This document shows, one piece after another, positions 41,451 through 51,286 of a stretch of 64,000 bases of DNA. The first letter of the stretch is position 1. Each line of letters starts with the position of its first letter. The position numbers and the translations under genes were made by a program. Source of the stretch: Streptomyces sp. NBC_01439 (lineage in GTDB: Bacteria > Actinomycetota > Actinomycetes > Streptomycetales > Streptomycetaceae); contig NZ_CP109487.1 of the NCBI RefSeq assembly GCF_036227605.1, positions 4,779,501-4,843,500 on the forward strand. Reading direction: 5' to 3'. The notes under the pieces are model-generated. The model was not told the origin of the DNA, searched no databases, and saw only the letters and a list, made by a program, of their open reading frames with translations.

Positions 41451-43109
41451 ATGAGCCAGGACGGCACTCAGGGCCAGTACGCGGGCGGCTCTTTGGCCGG
41501 TGGCCGTTACCAGCTAAGGGACTTGCTGGGTGCGGGCGGCATGGCGTCCGTGTACCTGGCGTACGACTCGGCCCTCGACCGGCAGGTCGCCATCAAGACG
41601 CTGCACAGCGACCTCGGCCGCGAGCAGTCCTTCCGCGAACGTTTCCGCCGCGAGGCCCAGGCTGTAGCGAAACTGTCGCACACGAACATCGTCTCGGTGT
41701 TCGACACCGGTGAAGGCGAAGTGACGTTCGGCGGCGCCGCCGCGGGCGACGGCGCGGTGATGCCGTACATCGTCATGGAATACGTGGAGGGCCAGCCGCT
41801 GGGCTCGGTGCTGGAGGAGGACATCCGCCGGCACGGGGCCATGCCGGCGGACAAGGCGCTGAAGGTGACGGCCGACGTGCTGGCCGCCCTGGAGACCAGC
41901 CACGAGATGGGGCTCGTCCACCGCGACATCAAGCCCGGCAACGTCATGGTGAACAAGCGCGGCGTGGTCAAGGTGATGGACTTCGGCATCGCCCGCGCCA
42001 TGCAGTCGGGGGTCACCTCGATGACGCAGACCGGCATGGTCGTCGGCACCCCCCAGTACCTCTCGCCCGAACAGGCGCTGGGGCGCGGGGTCGACGCCCG
42101 TTCCGACCTCTACTCGGTCGGCATCATGCTGTTCCAGCTGCTGACCGGGCGGATCCCGTTCGACGCGGACTCGCCGTTGGCCATCGCCTACGCCCACGTG
42201 CAGGAGGAACCGGTCGCCCCGTCCTCCATCAACCGGTCGCTGACCCCGGCGATGGACGCGCTGGTGGCGCGGGCGCTGAAGAAGAACCCGAACGAGCGCT
42301 TCCCCACGGCCGCGGCCATGGGCGACGAGGTCGCACGGGTGCTGGGCTCCGGGCAGACCGGGGCGCCGGTCATCGTGCAGGGCCAGGGGCCGCTGAGCAG
42401 TGGCGCGGGCGTGGCCTCGACCGTGTTCCCGCCGGTGGAGGCCGGGTACCAGGCGCCCCCGCAGTCGGTGCAGCAGCCGTACCAGACGCCGCAGACACCG
42501 CCGCAGACCCCGTACGCACCCACGCCGGCCCCCCAGCACGCACAGGGCGGCTACGCCTACCCGCACACGCCCCCGCCGCAGCAGCAGTACGCGCCGCATA
42601 CCCCGCCGCCGTACACGATCTCCCCGACGAGCTCGTCGTCCGCGGCGTCCGGTGACGGCAAGCGGAGCAGTCCGGTGGTCATCGGAGCGATCGTGGTGGC
42701 CCTGCTGGCCGTCGGCGGTCTGATCGCGGCGATCTCGATGAACGGGGACGACAAGGACAAGGGCGGCACCACGGCGGACCCGGGGAACTCGGCATCCGCG
42801 CCGGCCTCCGCGAAGGCCGGGTACAAGGGGCCCGACCTGACGCGCACGATCGACCCGAAGAAGTGCACGGAGCCGGTGAAGCACTACAGCGAGGCCGGCA
42901 AGTACTCGGCGCCGGACTTCAAGTACAAGAACCTGCTCTCCGTGAAGGAGTGCATCCAGGCCTCGCGCGGCAAGTACAAGATCGATTACAAGGACGAGGC
43001 CGTGTACGGCAAGGACACGGTGCTGTTCCAGTCCCCGGCCGCCGGCGAGAAGGTCGACAAGGAAGGCATGGAGTACACGCTGACCGTGTCGACCGGCAAC
43101 CCCGAATAG
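41451..43109 (+). CDS. Membrane Ser/Thr protein kinase with a PASTA-like extracellular domain
   Basis: A 552-residue kinase. The catalytic domain (20-295) shows GAGGMASVY, Lys49 in QVAIKTL, HRDIKPGN (Asp159), MDFG (Asp177) and the activation loop MTQTGMVVGTPQYLSPEQALG, nearly identical to the divergent kinase. A Pro/Gln/Tyr-rich linker (300-400) is followed by a helix (408-430). The outside domain (460-552) has one PASTA-like unit, with VLFQSPAAGEKVDKEGMEYTLTVSTG closing it. PASTA kinases in Gram-positives sense cell-wall fragments. GAGGGGGAG site upstream of ATG 41451. Confidence 0.92.
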   Translation: MSQDGTQGQYAGGSLAGGRYQLRDLLGAGGMASVYLAYDSALDRQVAIKTLHSDLGREQSFRERFRREAQAVAKLSHTNIVSVFDTGEGEVTFGGAAAGDGAVMPYIVMEYVEGQPLGSVLEEDIRRHGAMPADKALKVTADVLAALETSHEMGLVHRDIKPGNVMVNKRGVVKVMDFGIARAMQSGVTSMTQTGMVVGTPQYLSPEQALGRGVDARSDLYSVGIMLFQLLTGRIPFDADSPLAIAYAHVQEEPVAPSSINRSLTPAMDALVARALKKNPNERFPTAAAMGDEVARVLGSGQTGAPVIVQGQGPLSSGAGVASTVFPPVEAGYQAPPQSVQQPYQTPQTPPQTPYAPTPAPQHAQGGYAYPHTPPPQQQYAPHTPPPYTISPTSSSSAASGDGKRSSPVVIGAIVVALLAVGGLIAAISMNGDDKDKGGTTADPGNSASAPASAKAGYKGPDLTRTIDPKKCTEPVKHYSEAGKYSAPDFKYKNLLSVKECIQASRGKYKIDYKDEAVYGKDTVLFQSPAAGEKVDKEGMEYTLTVSTGNPE

Positions 43110-43130
43110 CGCGCGGCGCAGTCCGACACA

Positions 43131-43175
43131 CCGGCATCCCGGGCACCCCGATGGGGCGCCCGGGATGCCGGTTTT
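43131..43175 (+). terminator. Rho-independent terminator after the PASTA-like kinase
   Basis: Perfect 14-bp arms CCGGCATCCCGGGC (43131-43144) and GCCCGGGATGCCGG (43158-43171) followed by TTTT, 22 bp past the stop. Confidence 0.9.
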
Positions 43176-43259
43176 GCCCCACTATGTAAATCTGGGCGCA
43201 TATCTCTGACGCGCAGCGAGCAGCGAGCAGCTCGTGGCTCGGGACGGGAGGGGCTCCCC

Positions 43260-43811
43260 GTGATCCAAGGCTTCCGCCCGGCGCACTGGCTGGCCTGCGC
43301 AGCCCTCGCCGCCACCGCGCTCGCGCCCACCGCTTCCGCGTACGCCGGCCCCTTCCTCACCCAGGCCCGCCAGGTCACCGCACCCGCCGCACCCGCCACA
43401 CCCGCCGCACCCGCCTCGCCCGACGACCCCTACGAGGAACTGGCCGGCAGCGTCGCCGGAGTCGGGCGCGAGCGCCCCGGGCGGCCGGTCGGCGAGCCCG
43501 CCGACCCGGAGTTGACGGTGGCCTCCCAGCCGCTGCTGCCGGCGCGACCCCCGCACACCGGTCAGACCGGGCAGACCGGGCGCACCGGGGCCACCCCGCC
43601 CCCACCGCCCCCGCTGCCACCCCCACCGCCGCGGCCGACCACCGCCGTCGCCGCGCCGAGCCCGCCGTCGTCGACGGTCAGCGCCCTCGACGAAGCACCC
43701 AACGACCGGGCCGCCGACCTGGCCGCGCACATACTGCCGCTCGGCACCGGATTCGCCCTGATGGGCCTCGGCCTCGGCTACCTCGGGATGCGTCTGCGCC
43801 GGGGGCTCTGA
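43260..43811 (+). CDS. Exported, Pro-rich, C-terminally membrane-anchored hypothetical protein
   Basis: A 183-residue protein. A Sec signal (hydrophobic stretch around residues 10-28, cut near ASAYA) is followed by a Pro/Ala/Thr-rich extended region with a nine-proline-rich block (PPPPPPLPPPPPRP), and a C-terminal helix (about 158-176, LPLGTGFALMGLGLGYLGM) ending with basic RLRRGL. The C-terminal helix plus basic tail resembles a wall- or membrane-anchoring signal, although no LPxTG is present. GTG start with a GGGAGGGG site. Function unknown. Confidence 0.75.
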   Translation: MIQGFRPAHWLACAALAATALAPTASAYAGPFLTQARQVTAPAAPATPAAPASPDDPYEELAGSVAGVGRERPGRPVGEPADPELTVASQPLLPARPPHTGQTGQTGRTGATPPPPPPLPPPPPRPTTAVAAPSPPSSTVSALDEAPNDRAADLAAHILPLGTGFALMGLGLGYLGMRLRRGL

Positions 43812-43820
43812 GCGGCCCGG

Positions 43821-43853
43821 ACCCCTCCCGCACCCCTCCCGCACCCCTCCCGA
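43821..43853. repeat. Three 11-bp tandem repeats
   Basis: ACCCCTCCCGC twice and ACCCCTCCCGA once, in the 129-bp gap before the PadR gene. It is a simple GC-rich tandem repeat with no evident function. Confidence 0.6.
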
Positions 43854-43917
43854 ACCCTCCCCCTCCGGGCGGCGTCCCCCGCGCGACGTACGCCTCAGGA
43901 CGGTTGCCGGAAGTGAA

Positions 43918-43943
43918 CATACTCGGTATACATACCGAGTATG
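43918..43943. promoter_or_regulatory. PadR operator that includes its own start codon
   Basis: Perfect 12-bp inverted repeat CATACTCGGTAT-AC-ATACCGAGTATG. The last three bases of the right arm are the ATG of the PadR gene (43941-43943). The ATACT...AGTAT ends match PadR-type operators. Position implies tight autorepression and a leaderless or near-leaderless message. Confidence 0.85.
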
Positions 43944-44585
43944 TCGATCCGTCACGGGCTACTCGCCCTGCTGGAACGGGGTCCTCGGTACGGCTCCCAG
44001 CTGCGCACCGAGTTCGAATCCCGCACCGGCTCCACCTGGCCGCTCAACGTCGGGCAGGTGTACACGACCCTCGCCCGTCTCGAACGGGACGGCCTCGTCG
44101 CCCCTGACGGCGAGGACGCCGCCGGCCACACCCTGTACGCCATCACCGACACCGGGCGCACCGAGCTGCTCCAGTGGTACGGGCGCCCCGTCGACCGGGC
44201 CAATCCGCCCCGCGACGAGCTGTCCATCAAGCTCGCCATGGCCGTCGGCGCCCCCGGCGTGGACATCCGCGCCGTCATCCAGTCCCAACGGCACGCCACG
44301 ATCAAGGCGATGCAGGACTACACCCGGCTCAAGGCCACGGCGCTCGCCGCGGTCGAGAGCGGCCGGTCCCACGAGCGCGACGACGTGGCCTGGCTGCTCG
44401 TACTGGAACAGCTGATCTTCCAGACCGAGGCCGAGGCCCGTTGGCTCGACCACTGCGAAGCCCGGCTCGTCCGGCTCTCCCTGCCGGCCGACCGGAGAGC
44501 CGCGGAACCCGAACCGCCCCAGGCCGCCGCAGCCGAGACCCCGACCACCACCCCGCCCCGTACCGCTCGTACGCGCCGTGGCTGA
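43941..44585 (+). CDS. PadR family transcriptional regulator
   Basis: A 214-residue regulator. The winged HTH occupies residues 1-75 (SIRHGLLALLERGPRYGSQLRTEFE, then NVGQVYTTLARLERDGLV and a basic wing). The C-terminal helical dimerisation domain is of Vir_act_alpha_C type (to about residue 175), followed by a disordered Pro/Thr/Ala tail of 40 residues. It lies 25 bp upstream of an ABC exporter, whose genes it probably represses. It starts inside its own palindromic operator. Confidence 0.93.
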   Translation: MSIRHGLLALLERGPRYGSQLRTEFESRTGSTWPLNVGQVYTTLARLERDGLVAPDGEDAAGHTLYAITDTGRTELLQWYGRPVDRANPPRDELSIKLAMAVGAPGVDIRAVIQSQRHATIKAMQDYTRLKATALAAVESGRSHERDDVAWLLVLEQLIFQTEAEARWLDHCEARLVRLSLPADRRAAEPEPPQAAAAETPTTTPPRTARTRRG

Positions 44586-44610
44586 ACCACCGTTCCAGGG
44601 GGGACACTCC

Positions 44611-45383
<773 letters not shown>

Positions 45384-45387
<4 letters not shown>

Positions 45388-48245
45388 CCGCTCCGCTCCA
45401 AGGCTGGTACCACTCCTGGGTGGCGGCCCTGCGCATAGCCCGCCGCGACGCCTGGCGCGCCAAGGGCCGCAGCTCCCTCGTCCTCGCGATGCTCGCCCTG
45501 CCGATCGTCGGAGTGAGCGCGGCCGACCTCACGCTGCGCAGCGCCGAACTCTCCCCCGAGCAGGCCCTCACCCGGATGATCGGCACCGCCGACGCCCGGG
45601 TGAGCCAATCGCACATGTCCGGGCCCATCTACCAGAGCCCCGACGGCACGAGGTCCCTGCCCGTCGGCGGCTACAAGGACTACGACCCCTCGAAGGCCAC
45701 GCGGGAGAAGCCGGAACCGGTGGAGTCCCTGCTCCCGCCCGGCGCCCAGGTCCTCAAGGACAGCACCGGCTACACCAAGGTCCGCACCACGCACGGGCTG
45801 CTCGACACCCAGCTGCGCGAACTCGACACGCACAGCCCCCTGGTGAAGGGCATGATCACGCTCAACCGCGGCCAACTGCCCGAGGCACCGGGCGAGGTCA
45901 TCGCCACCCAGGCCTTCCTGAAGGAGTCCGGTCTCTTCGTCGGCTCCTCGGTCACCCCGCGCGGCGCCACCTTCCCGTACAAGATCGTCGGCGCCTACGA
46001 GCTGCCGGACGAACTCGGACGCCCCGAGATCATCGCCCCGCCCGGGACGCTGATCGCCCCGCTGAACAAGGCGCTGACGGCGTCCGGCGGGCGCACGGTG
46101 ACCGCCGACGACAAGTACCTGGTCAAGGTCGGCGGCGCAGGCGTCACCTGGGACGCGGTCCAGGCGGCCAACACCAAGGGCCTGATCGTCGTCTCCCGCG
46201 CCGTCGTCCTCCACCCGCCCGCCGACTCCGAGGTCCCGCTCTACCGGAACGAGCCGAGTGCGAAGTCCGAGCGGGACGGCAACAAGACCGTCCAGATGGC
46301 CATCCTGGCCACCGTCGTGGGCCTGGCCATGCTGGAGATCTGCCTGCTCGCCGGACCGGCCTTCGCGGTCGGCGCCCGCCGCTCGCGCCGCCAGCTGGGC
46401 CTGGTCGGCGCCAACGGCGGCGACCGGCGCCACATCCGCTCCATCGTGCTCTCCGGCGGCCTGGTCCTCGGCGCCGTCGCCGCCGTCATCGGCACCGTCA
46501 TCGGCGTCCTGCTCACCGTCGTACTGCGACCGGTGCTGGAGGAGTCGCTCGGCAACCGCTTCGGCGGCTTCGACTTCCGCCCGCTGGAACTGGTCGGCAT
46601 CGCCCTGCTCGCCGTGGTCACCGGCCTGCTCGCCGCGATCGTCCCGGCCGTCACCGCCTCCCGCCAGACCGTGCTGGCCTCGCTCACCGGCCGCCGCGGC
46701 GTCCGCCGCGCCAACCGGGTGCTGCCCGTCATCGGCCTGATCGCCATCGCCGCCGGCGTCGCGATCGCCCTCTACGGCACCACCTCGGATCTGGGCAGCA
46801 CCGTCGTGGCGGGCGGCAGCGCCCTCGCCGAACTCGGCCTCGTCGCCCTCACCCCGGTCCTGGTCGGCCTGTTCGGCCGGCTCGGGCGGTGGCTGCCGCT
46901 GTCGCCGCGGCTCGCGCTGCGCGACGCCGTACGCAACCGCGGGCGTACGGCCCCCGCCGTGGCCGCCGTGCTGGCCGCCGTCGCCGGAACCGTCGCCGTG
47001 GCGACGTACCAGCAGAGCTTCGACGCCCAGATGCGCCACGAGTACCGGGCCGAACTGCCGCACGGAACGGGGCTGCTGACGGTCAGAGACAACAGCGCGT
47101 ACAAGGAGGTGCCCGCGCTGCGCGAGGCCCTCGCCAAGGAACTGCCGCTGTCCCAGAGGGCGGACATCGACCGGCTGGTCGTCGGCAAGCCGGGCTGCGA
47201 GTCGTTCTCCTCGGACCCCGGCTGCGGCCGCATCGAGCTCATCACGCCCAAGGAGCAGCGCTGCCCGCTCTACGAGGACGTCAAGGGCATCGAGGCCTTC
47301 TCCGAGGCGCGGCGCAAGGAACTGCGCCAGGACTGGCGTTGCCAGGAATCCCGGTACGGCACGGAGCACTCCGTCCTCGTCGGTGACGAGAAGGTGCTGA
47401 GCGTGCTCGCGGTCACCGACCCGGGCTCCGTGGCCGCCCTCAAGGCCGGCCAGGCCGTCTCCTTCGACAAGCGCCAGGTCAAGGACGGCAAGCTCACCCT
47501 GCGGATCATCACCAAACAGGGCGAGGACGACGTCATGCGCGGCCGCTACGACGAGACGCCCGGTGAGGACAAGGTCCTGTCCGTCCACCTGGCGCCCGAC
47601 ACGACCCAGAACTGGGGCGTCGAGCTGATCCTGCCGCCCGCGGCGGCCAAGGCCGCCGGGCTGGCCACCGCGCCCCTGGGCTCGTACTTCGGCCTCGACG
47701 GCACGGCGTCCAGCGAGCAGCGCCAGCGCATCGCCGGGGAGATCGACCGGATGGGCGTCGAGTCCTCCCTGCACATCGAGGCGGGCTACCAGGGCGACGA
47801 CAGCCTCGTCATGCTCGCCCTCGCCGTCTTCGCGGGACTCGTCACCATCGGCGCGGCCGGCATCGCCACCGGGCTCGCCCAGGCCGACGCCGAGGCCGAC
47901 CTGAAGACGCTGGCCGCGGTGGGCGCGGCACCGCGCGTGCGGCGGACGCTGAGCGGTTTCCAGTGCGGGGTGGTCGCCCTGATGGGCGTCGTCCTGGGCT
48001 CGGCGGCCGGAATCCTGCCCGCCATCGGCCTGCGCCTGACGGAACAGCGGCAAGCGGAGGCGCTCTACCGGGAGTCGATCGAGCAGGGCCTCTCGACGAT
48101 GACGGAATCGGTGCCGTTCGTACCGATCTCGCTGCCGTGGGAAACCCTCGCCGGGCTGCTCGTCGTGGTCCCGCTGGGCGCGGCCCTGCTGGCGGCCCTG
48201 GTCACCCGCTCCAGCGGCGCACTGGCCCGCCGGGCCGCGGGGTAG
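45384..48245 (+). CDS. FtsX-like permease of the PadR-controlled ABC exporter
   Basis: A 953-residue integral membrane protein. One N-terminal helix is followed by a large extracellular domain (about 50-290), then a three-helix bundle (320-420), a second set of helices (450-520), a second large outer domain (530-800) and final helices. This is the duplicated FtsX arrangement common in Streptomyces. GTG start in a GTGA overlap with the ATPase. The substrate is unknown. The PadR-ATPase-permease layout resembles antimicrobial-peptide or bacitracin-type detoxification modules. A hairpin follows the stop. Confidence 0.92.
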
Positions 48246-48278
48246 GCCGGGACCGGGCCCGGGACCGGGCCCGGGCTG

Positions 48279-48318
48279 GTGCCCCCGTACAGGGTGGATC
48301 ACGACTGTACGGGGGCAC
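48279..48318 (+). terminator. Terminator after the ABC permease
   Basis: Perfect 14-bp arms GTGCCCCCGTACAG (48279-48292) and CTGTACGGGGGCAC (48305-48318), 12-nt loop. It follows a GGGACCGGGCCC tandem repeat. Confidence 0.85.
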
Positions 48319-48355
48319 ACCGTGTGAGGACGGAGGTGTGCGAGAGAATGACGGC

Positions 48356-48895
48356 ATGGAGATGCCGAGGAGTGAACGGTCGCAGGACAGCCCCCCGCAC
48401 GTTCTGATCGTGGGACAGGACGGGACGGCCGTCGGCGACGCCGATGACGAGTCGCGCGAGGTCCCGGTGACGGAAATGGTCGAACAGCCCGCCAAGGTCA
48501 TGCGGATCGGCAGCATGATCAAGCAACTCCTGGAAGAGGTACGCGCCGCGCCTCTCGACGAGGCGAGCCGGGTCCGGCTCAAGGACATCCATGCCGCCTC
48601 GGTCAAGGAGCTGGAGGACGGCCTGGCCCCCGAGCTCGTGGAGGAACTGGAGCGACTGTCGCTCCCGTTCACCGAGGAGGCCATTCCCTCCGAGGCCGAA
48701 CTTCGGATCGCCCAGGCCCAGTTGGTGGGCTGGCTGGAGGGCCTCTTCCACGGCATCCAGACGGCCCTGTTCGCACAGCAGATGGCGGCGCGGGCGCAGT
48801 TGGAGCAGATGCGCCGCGCCCTCCCGCCGGGCGGACCGCACGACGACGACGAGGACGGCGGCCACGGCGCGATCCGCTCGGGCCCCTACCTCTAG
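48356..48895 (+). CDS. bpa: Bacterial proteasome activator Bpa
   Basis: A 179-residue ATP-independent ring activator that opens the 20S proteasome in actinobacteria. The conserved four-helix core runs from about residues 35 to 155 (RIGSMIKQLLEEVRAAPLDEA, SVKELEDGLAPELVEEL, ELRIAQAQLVGWLEGLFHGIQTALFAQQM). The C-terminus ends in GPYL, an HbYX-like motif (Tyr as second-last residue) that docks into the proteasome alpha ring. The N- and C-terminal flanks are acidic and disordered. GTG 48338 is an alternative start. No proteasome genes are nearby. Confidence 0.93.
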   Translation: MEMPRSERSQDSPPHVLIVGQDGTAVGDADDESREVPVTEMVEQPAKVMRIGSMIKQLLEEVRAAPLDEASRVRLKDIHAASVKELEDGLAPELVEELERLSLPFTEEAIPSEAELRIAQAQLVGWLEGLFHGIQTALFAQQMAARAQLEQMRRALPPGGPHDDDEDGGHGAIRSGPYL

Positions 48896-48983
48896 CCTCC
48901 GGCGGACGACGAGAGAGGCGGGTCCGGCCCACGCCCCCGGCGCGGCCCGGCCCCGCCGACCGTCCCGGCCCCGCCCGGCCAGT

Positions 48984-49036
48984 CCAGCCCCGCCGGCGCT
49001 TGAGGCGCGGGGGTCCGGGGGCAGCGCCCCCGGCAA
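48984..49036. repeat. Dispersed GC-rich repeat, copy 1
   Basis: Contains CCAGCCCCGCCGGCG, then TTGAGGCGCGGGG and TCCGGGG, followed by a small GC hairpin (GGGGGCAGCGCCCCC). It matches 53411-53460 closely. It lies in the 180-bp gap between bpa and mobA. Elements of this kind recur in Streptomyces intergenic regions. Confidence 0.6.
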
Positions 49037-49075
49037 CGGCGCCGCACCCGCCCCACCCGCCGCATACTCAAGGGC

Positions 49076-49939
49076 ATGAGCTACGACGCGATCGTGCTGG
49101 CCGGCGGCGCCGCGCGACGACTCGGCGGGGTCGACAAGCCCGCGCTGAGCGTCGGCGGCCGCGCACTCCTCGACCGCGTCCTCGACGCCTGCCCGGACGC
49201 CCGGACCACCGTCGTGGTCGGCGGTCGCCGCGCCACCGCGCGCCCGGTCCTGTGGACCCGCGAGGACCCGCCCGGCGGCGGCCCCGTGGCCGCGCTGGAC
49301 GCCGGTCTGCGCCGGACCACCGCCGAGCTGGTCCTCGTGCTCTCCGCCGACCTGCCGTTCCTCGACCGGGAGACCGTACGGACCCTGCTGGACGCCCCCG
49401 TCGTGGACGGGGCGATGCTGCGGGACCCCGACGGCCGGGACCAGCCGCTGGTCGCCGCCTACCGGGCCGAGCCGCTGCGCCGCGAGATCGCCCTGCTCGC
49501 CGCCGAGCACGGCACGCTCACCGGGCTCCCGCTGCGTGCGCTCACCGCCGCACTGGACCTCGCCCGCGTCACGTCCCGGCCACTCGCCTCCTTCGACTGC
49601 GACACCTGGGACGATCTCGCCGCCGCCCGTGCCCGGATCAGGGAGCATGGAAGCGTGTTGGAGCAATGGATCACCGCCGTCAAGAGTGAGCTGGGCATCG
49701 ACCTCCCCGTCGACACCAAGACCCTGCTCGACCTCGCCCGGGACGCCGCCCACGGCGTCGCCCGGCCCGCCGCCCCCCTGACCACCTTCCTGGTCGGCTA
49801 CGCGGCCGCGCATGCCGCCGCCACCGGCGCCGACCCCGCCCAGGCCGTCGCCGAAGCCTCCCGCAAGGCGGCCGACCTGGCGCTGCGGTGGGCCGACGAG
49901 GCAGCGGCCGACACCGCCGAACGGAACGGCTCCGAATGA
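49076..49939 (+). CDS. mobA: Molybdenum cofactor guanylyltransferase with C-terminal DUF6457
   Basis: A 287-residue two-part protein. Residues 1-190 are a MobA-type nucleotidyltransferase, with LAGGAARRLGGVDKPAL (GTP binding), GPVAALDAGL and the metal-binding VLSADLPFL; it transfers GMP to molybdopterin to make the guanine dinucleotide cofactor. Residues 200-285 form a small helical DUF6457 domain (VLEQWITAVKSELGIDLPVDTK), an addition seen in actinobacteria. It overlaps moeA by 4 bp (ATGA). A related NTP transferase for another cofactor is a weaker option. Confidence 0.88.
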   Translation: MSYDAIVLAGGAARRLGGVDKPALSVGGRALLDRVLDACPDARTTVVVGGRRATARPVLWTREDPPGGGPVAALDAGLRRTTAELVLVLSADLPFLDRETVRTLLDAPVVDGAMLRDPDGRDQPLVAAYRAEPLRREIALLAAEHGTLTGLPLRALTAALDLARVTSRPLASFDCDTWDDLAAARARIREHGSVLEQWITAVKSELGIDLPVDTKTLLDLARDAAHGVARPAAPLTTFLVGYAAAHAAATGADPAQAVAEASRKAADLALRWADEAAADTAERNGSE

Positions 49940-51282
49940 CCCCCACGAACTCCGCGGAGCAGGCCCTCGACGAGGCCCTGGCGCTGGTCAGCCGCAGCCC
50001 CGAGGGCGCCGGCACGGGCAGCGCGGGCGGCGGCGCCGGCGGCCACCGCGCTTTCGGCTGGCAGCGGGCCCGGGACACCGCCGCGCACGCCGGAAGCCGG
50101 GTGCGACCCCGTACCCACGACGTGCCCCTCGCGGACGCCCTCGGCGAGGTCCTGGCCACCCCCCTGGACGCACTGACCGACCTGCCGTCCTTCGACACCT
50201 CCGCCATGGACGGCTGGGCCGTCGCGGGCCCCGGCCCCTGGAGCGTGCGCGCCGGCGGCGGGGTCCTGGCCGGCTCCGAGCGGCCGGAGCCCCTCATCGA
50301 CGGCGAAGCCGTACGGATCGCCACCGGCGCCCGGATCCCCGGCGACGCCACCGCCGTCATCCGCAGCGAGCACTGCCGCGAGGCCGGCACCCAGCTCTTC
50401 GCCGACCGGCCCGTCCTCACCGGCCAGGACATCCGCCCGCGGGGGCAGGAGTGCCGCTCCGGGGACCTGCTGTTGCCGGCCGGCTCCCTGGTCACCCCGG
50501 CCGTGTTGGGGCTCGCCGCGGCGGCCGGGTACGACGAGCTGACCACCCGGCCCCGCCCCCGCGTGGAGATCCTGGTGCTCGGCGACGAGCTGCTCACCGA
50601 GGGCCGCCCGTACGAGGGTCTGGTGCGCGACGCCCTCAGCCCCATGCTCGGGCCCTGGATGGAGCGCCTGGGCGCCGAGGTCATCGGCACACGACGGCTC
50701 GGCGACGACCCGGCGGGGGCCGCGGCCCTGCTGGAGGCCGTCACCACGAGCACCGCCGATGTCCTCGTCACCACGGGCGGCACCGCCTCCGGCCCCGTCG
50801 ACCACGTCCACCCCGTCCTACGGAAGGCCGGCGCCGAACTGCTGGTCGACGGGGTGGCGGTGCGCCCCGGGCACCCCATGCTGCTGGCGCGCATCGGGTC
50901 GGGGACCCCCGCCGAGAACGCCGAGAACGCCGAGAACCCGGTGCGCCATGTCGTCGGGCTGCCCGGCAACCCGCTGGCCGCCGTATCCGGACTGCTGACC
51001 CTCGCCGAACCCCTGCTGCGGGCCCTCGCCGGCCGCCGCAGGCGCCCCCGCTACACGGCGCCGGTGCAGGGCGACGTACCGGGCCACCCGTACGACACCC
51101 GGCTGGTCCCGGTCCTGCTGAGCGACGAGCACGCGGTGCCGCTGCGCTACCACGGGCCTGCGATGCTGCGCGGTGTGGCCGCCGCCGATGCACTGGCCGT
51201 CGTACCGCCCAAGGGCGCGCGGTCCGGGCAGGAACTGGAAATTCTCGATCTGCCGTGGGCTTCTGGAGGATGTTTCACGTGA
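49936..51282 (+). CDS. moeA: Molybdopterin molybdenumtransferase MoeA
   Basis: A 448-residue enzyme that inserts molybdate into adenylated molybdopterin. Visible motifs are SFDTSAMDGWAVAGP, TGARIPGDATAVIRSE, the MogA-like domain (VEILVLGDELL ... LVTTGGTASGPVDHV) and GLPGNPLAAVSGLLTLAEP. An Ala/Gly-rich N-terminal stretch (25-40) is extra. The TTGGTASGPVDHV loop departs from the usual GGxSxGxxD. The stop codon lies inside the parS palindrome and overlaps the channel start by 4 bp. Confidence 0.9.
   Translation: MTPTNSAEQALDEALALVSRSPEGAGTGSAGGGAGGHRAFGWQRARDTAAHAGSRVRPRTHDVPLADALGEVLATPLDALTDLPSFDTSAMDGWAVAGPGPWSVRAGGGVLAGSERPEPLIDGEAVRIATGARIPGDATAVIRSEHCREAGTQLFADRPVLTGQDIRPRGQECRSGDLLLPAGSLVTPAVLGLAAAAGYDELTTRPRPRVEILVLGDELLTEGRPYEGLVRDALSPMLGPWMERLGAEVIGTRRLGDDPAGAAALLEAVTTSTADVLVTTGGTASGPVDHVHPVLRKAGAELLVDGVAVRPGHPMLLARIGSGTPAENAENAENPVRHVVGLPGNPLAAVSGLLTLAEPLLRALAGRRRRPRYTAPVQGDVPGHPYDTRLVPVLLSDEHAVPLRYHGPAMLRGVAAADALAVVPPKGARSGQELEILDLPWASGGCFT
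50911..50937. repeat. Three 9-bp tandem repeats inside moeA
   Basis: GCCGAGAAC repeated three times, encoding Ala-Glu-Asn three times in a surface loop just before HVVGLPGNPLA. In-frame expansion; length likely varies between strains. Confidence 0.7.
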
Positions 51283-51286
51283 AACT
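51271..51286. other. parS site (ParB centromere-like sequence) at the moeA/channel junction
   Basis: TGTTTCACGTGAAACT matches the parS consensus TGTTTCACGTGAAACA at 15 of 16 positions. The inner 14 bp, GTTTCACGTGAAAC, form a perfect palindrome equal to the Streptomyces parS core. ParB loads here and spreads to organise the origin region for segregation. The palindrome contains the moeA stop (51280-51282) and the channel start (GTG 51279). Streptomyces parS sites cluster around oriC, so the window is probably origin-proximal. Confidence 0.88.

Noticed and set aside
51276..51281. CACGTG as a chance E-box-like hexamer rather than parS.
   Set aside because: The match extends over a 14-bp perfect palindrome and 15 of 16 consensus bases, too long for chance in this GC-rich context.
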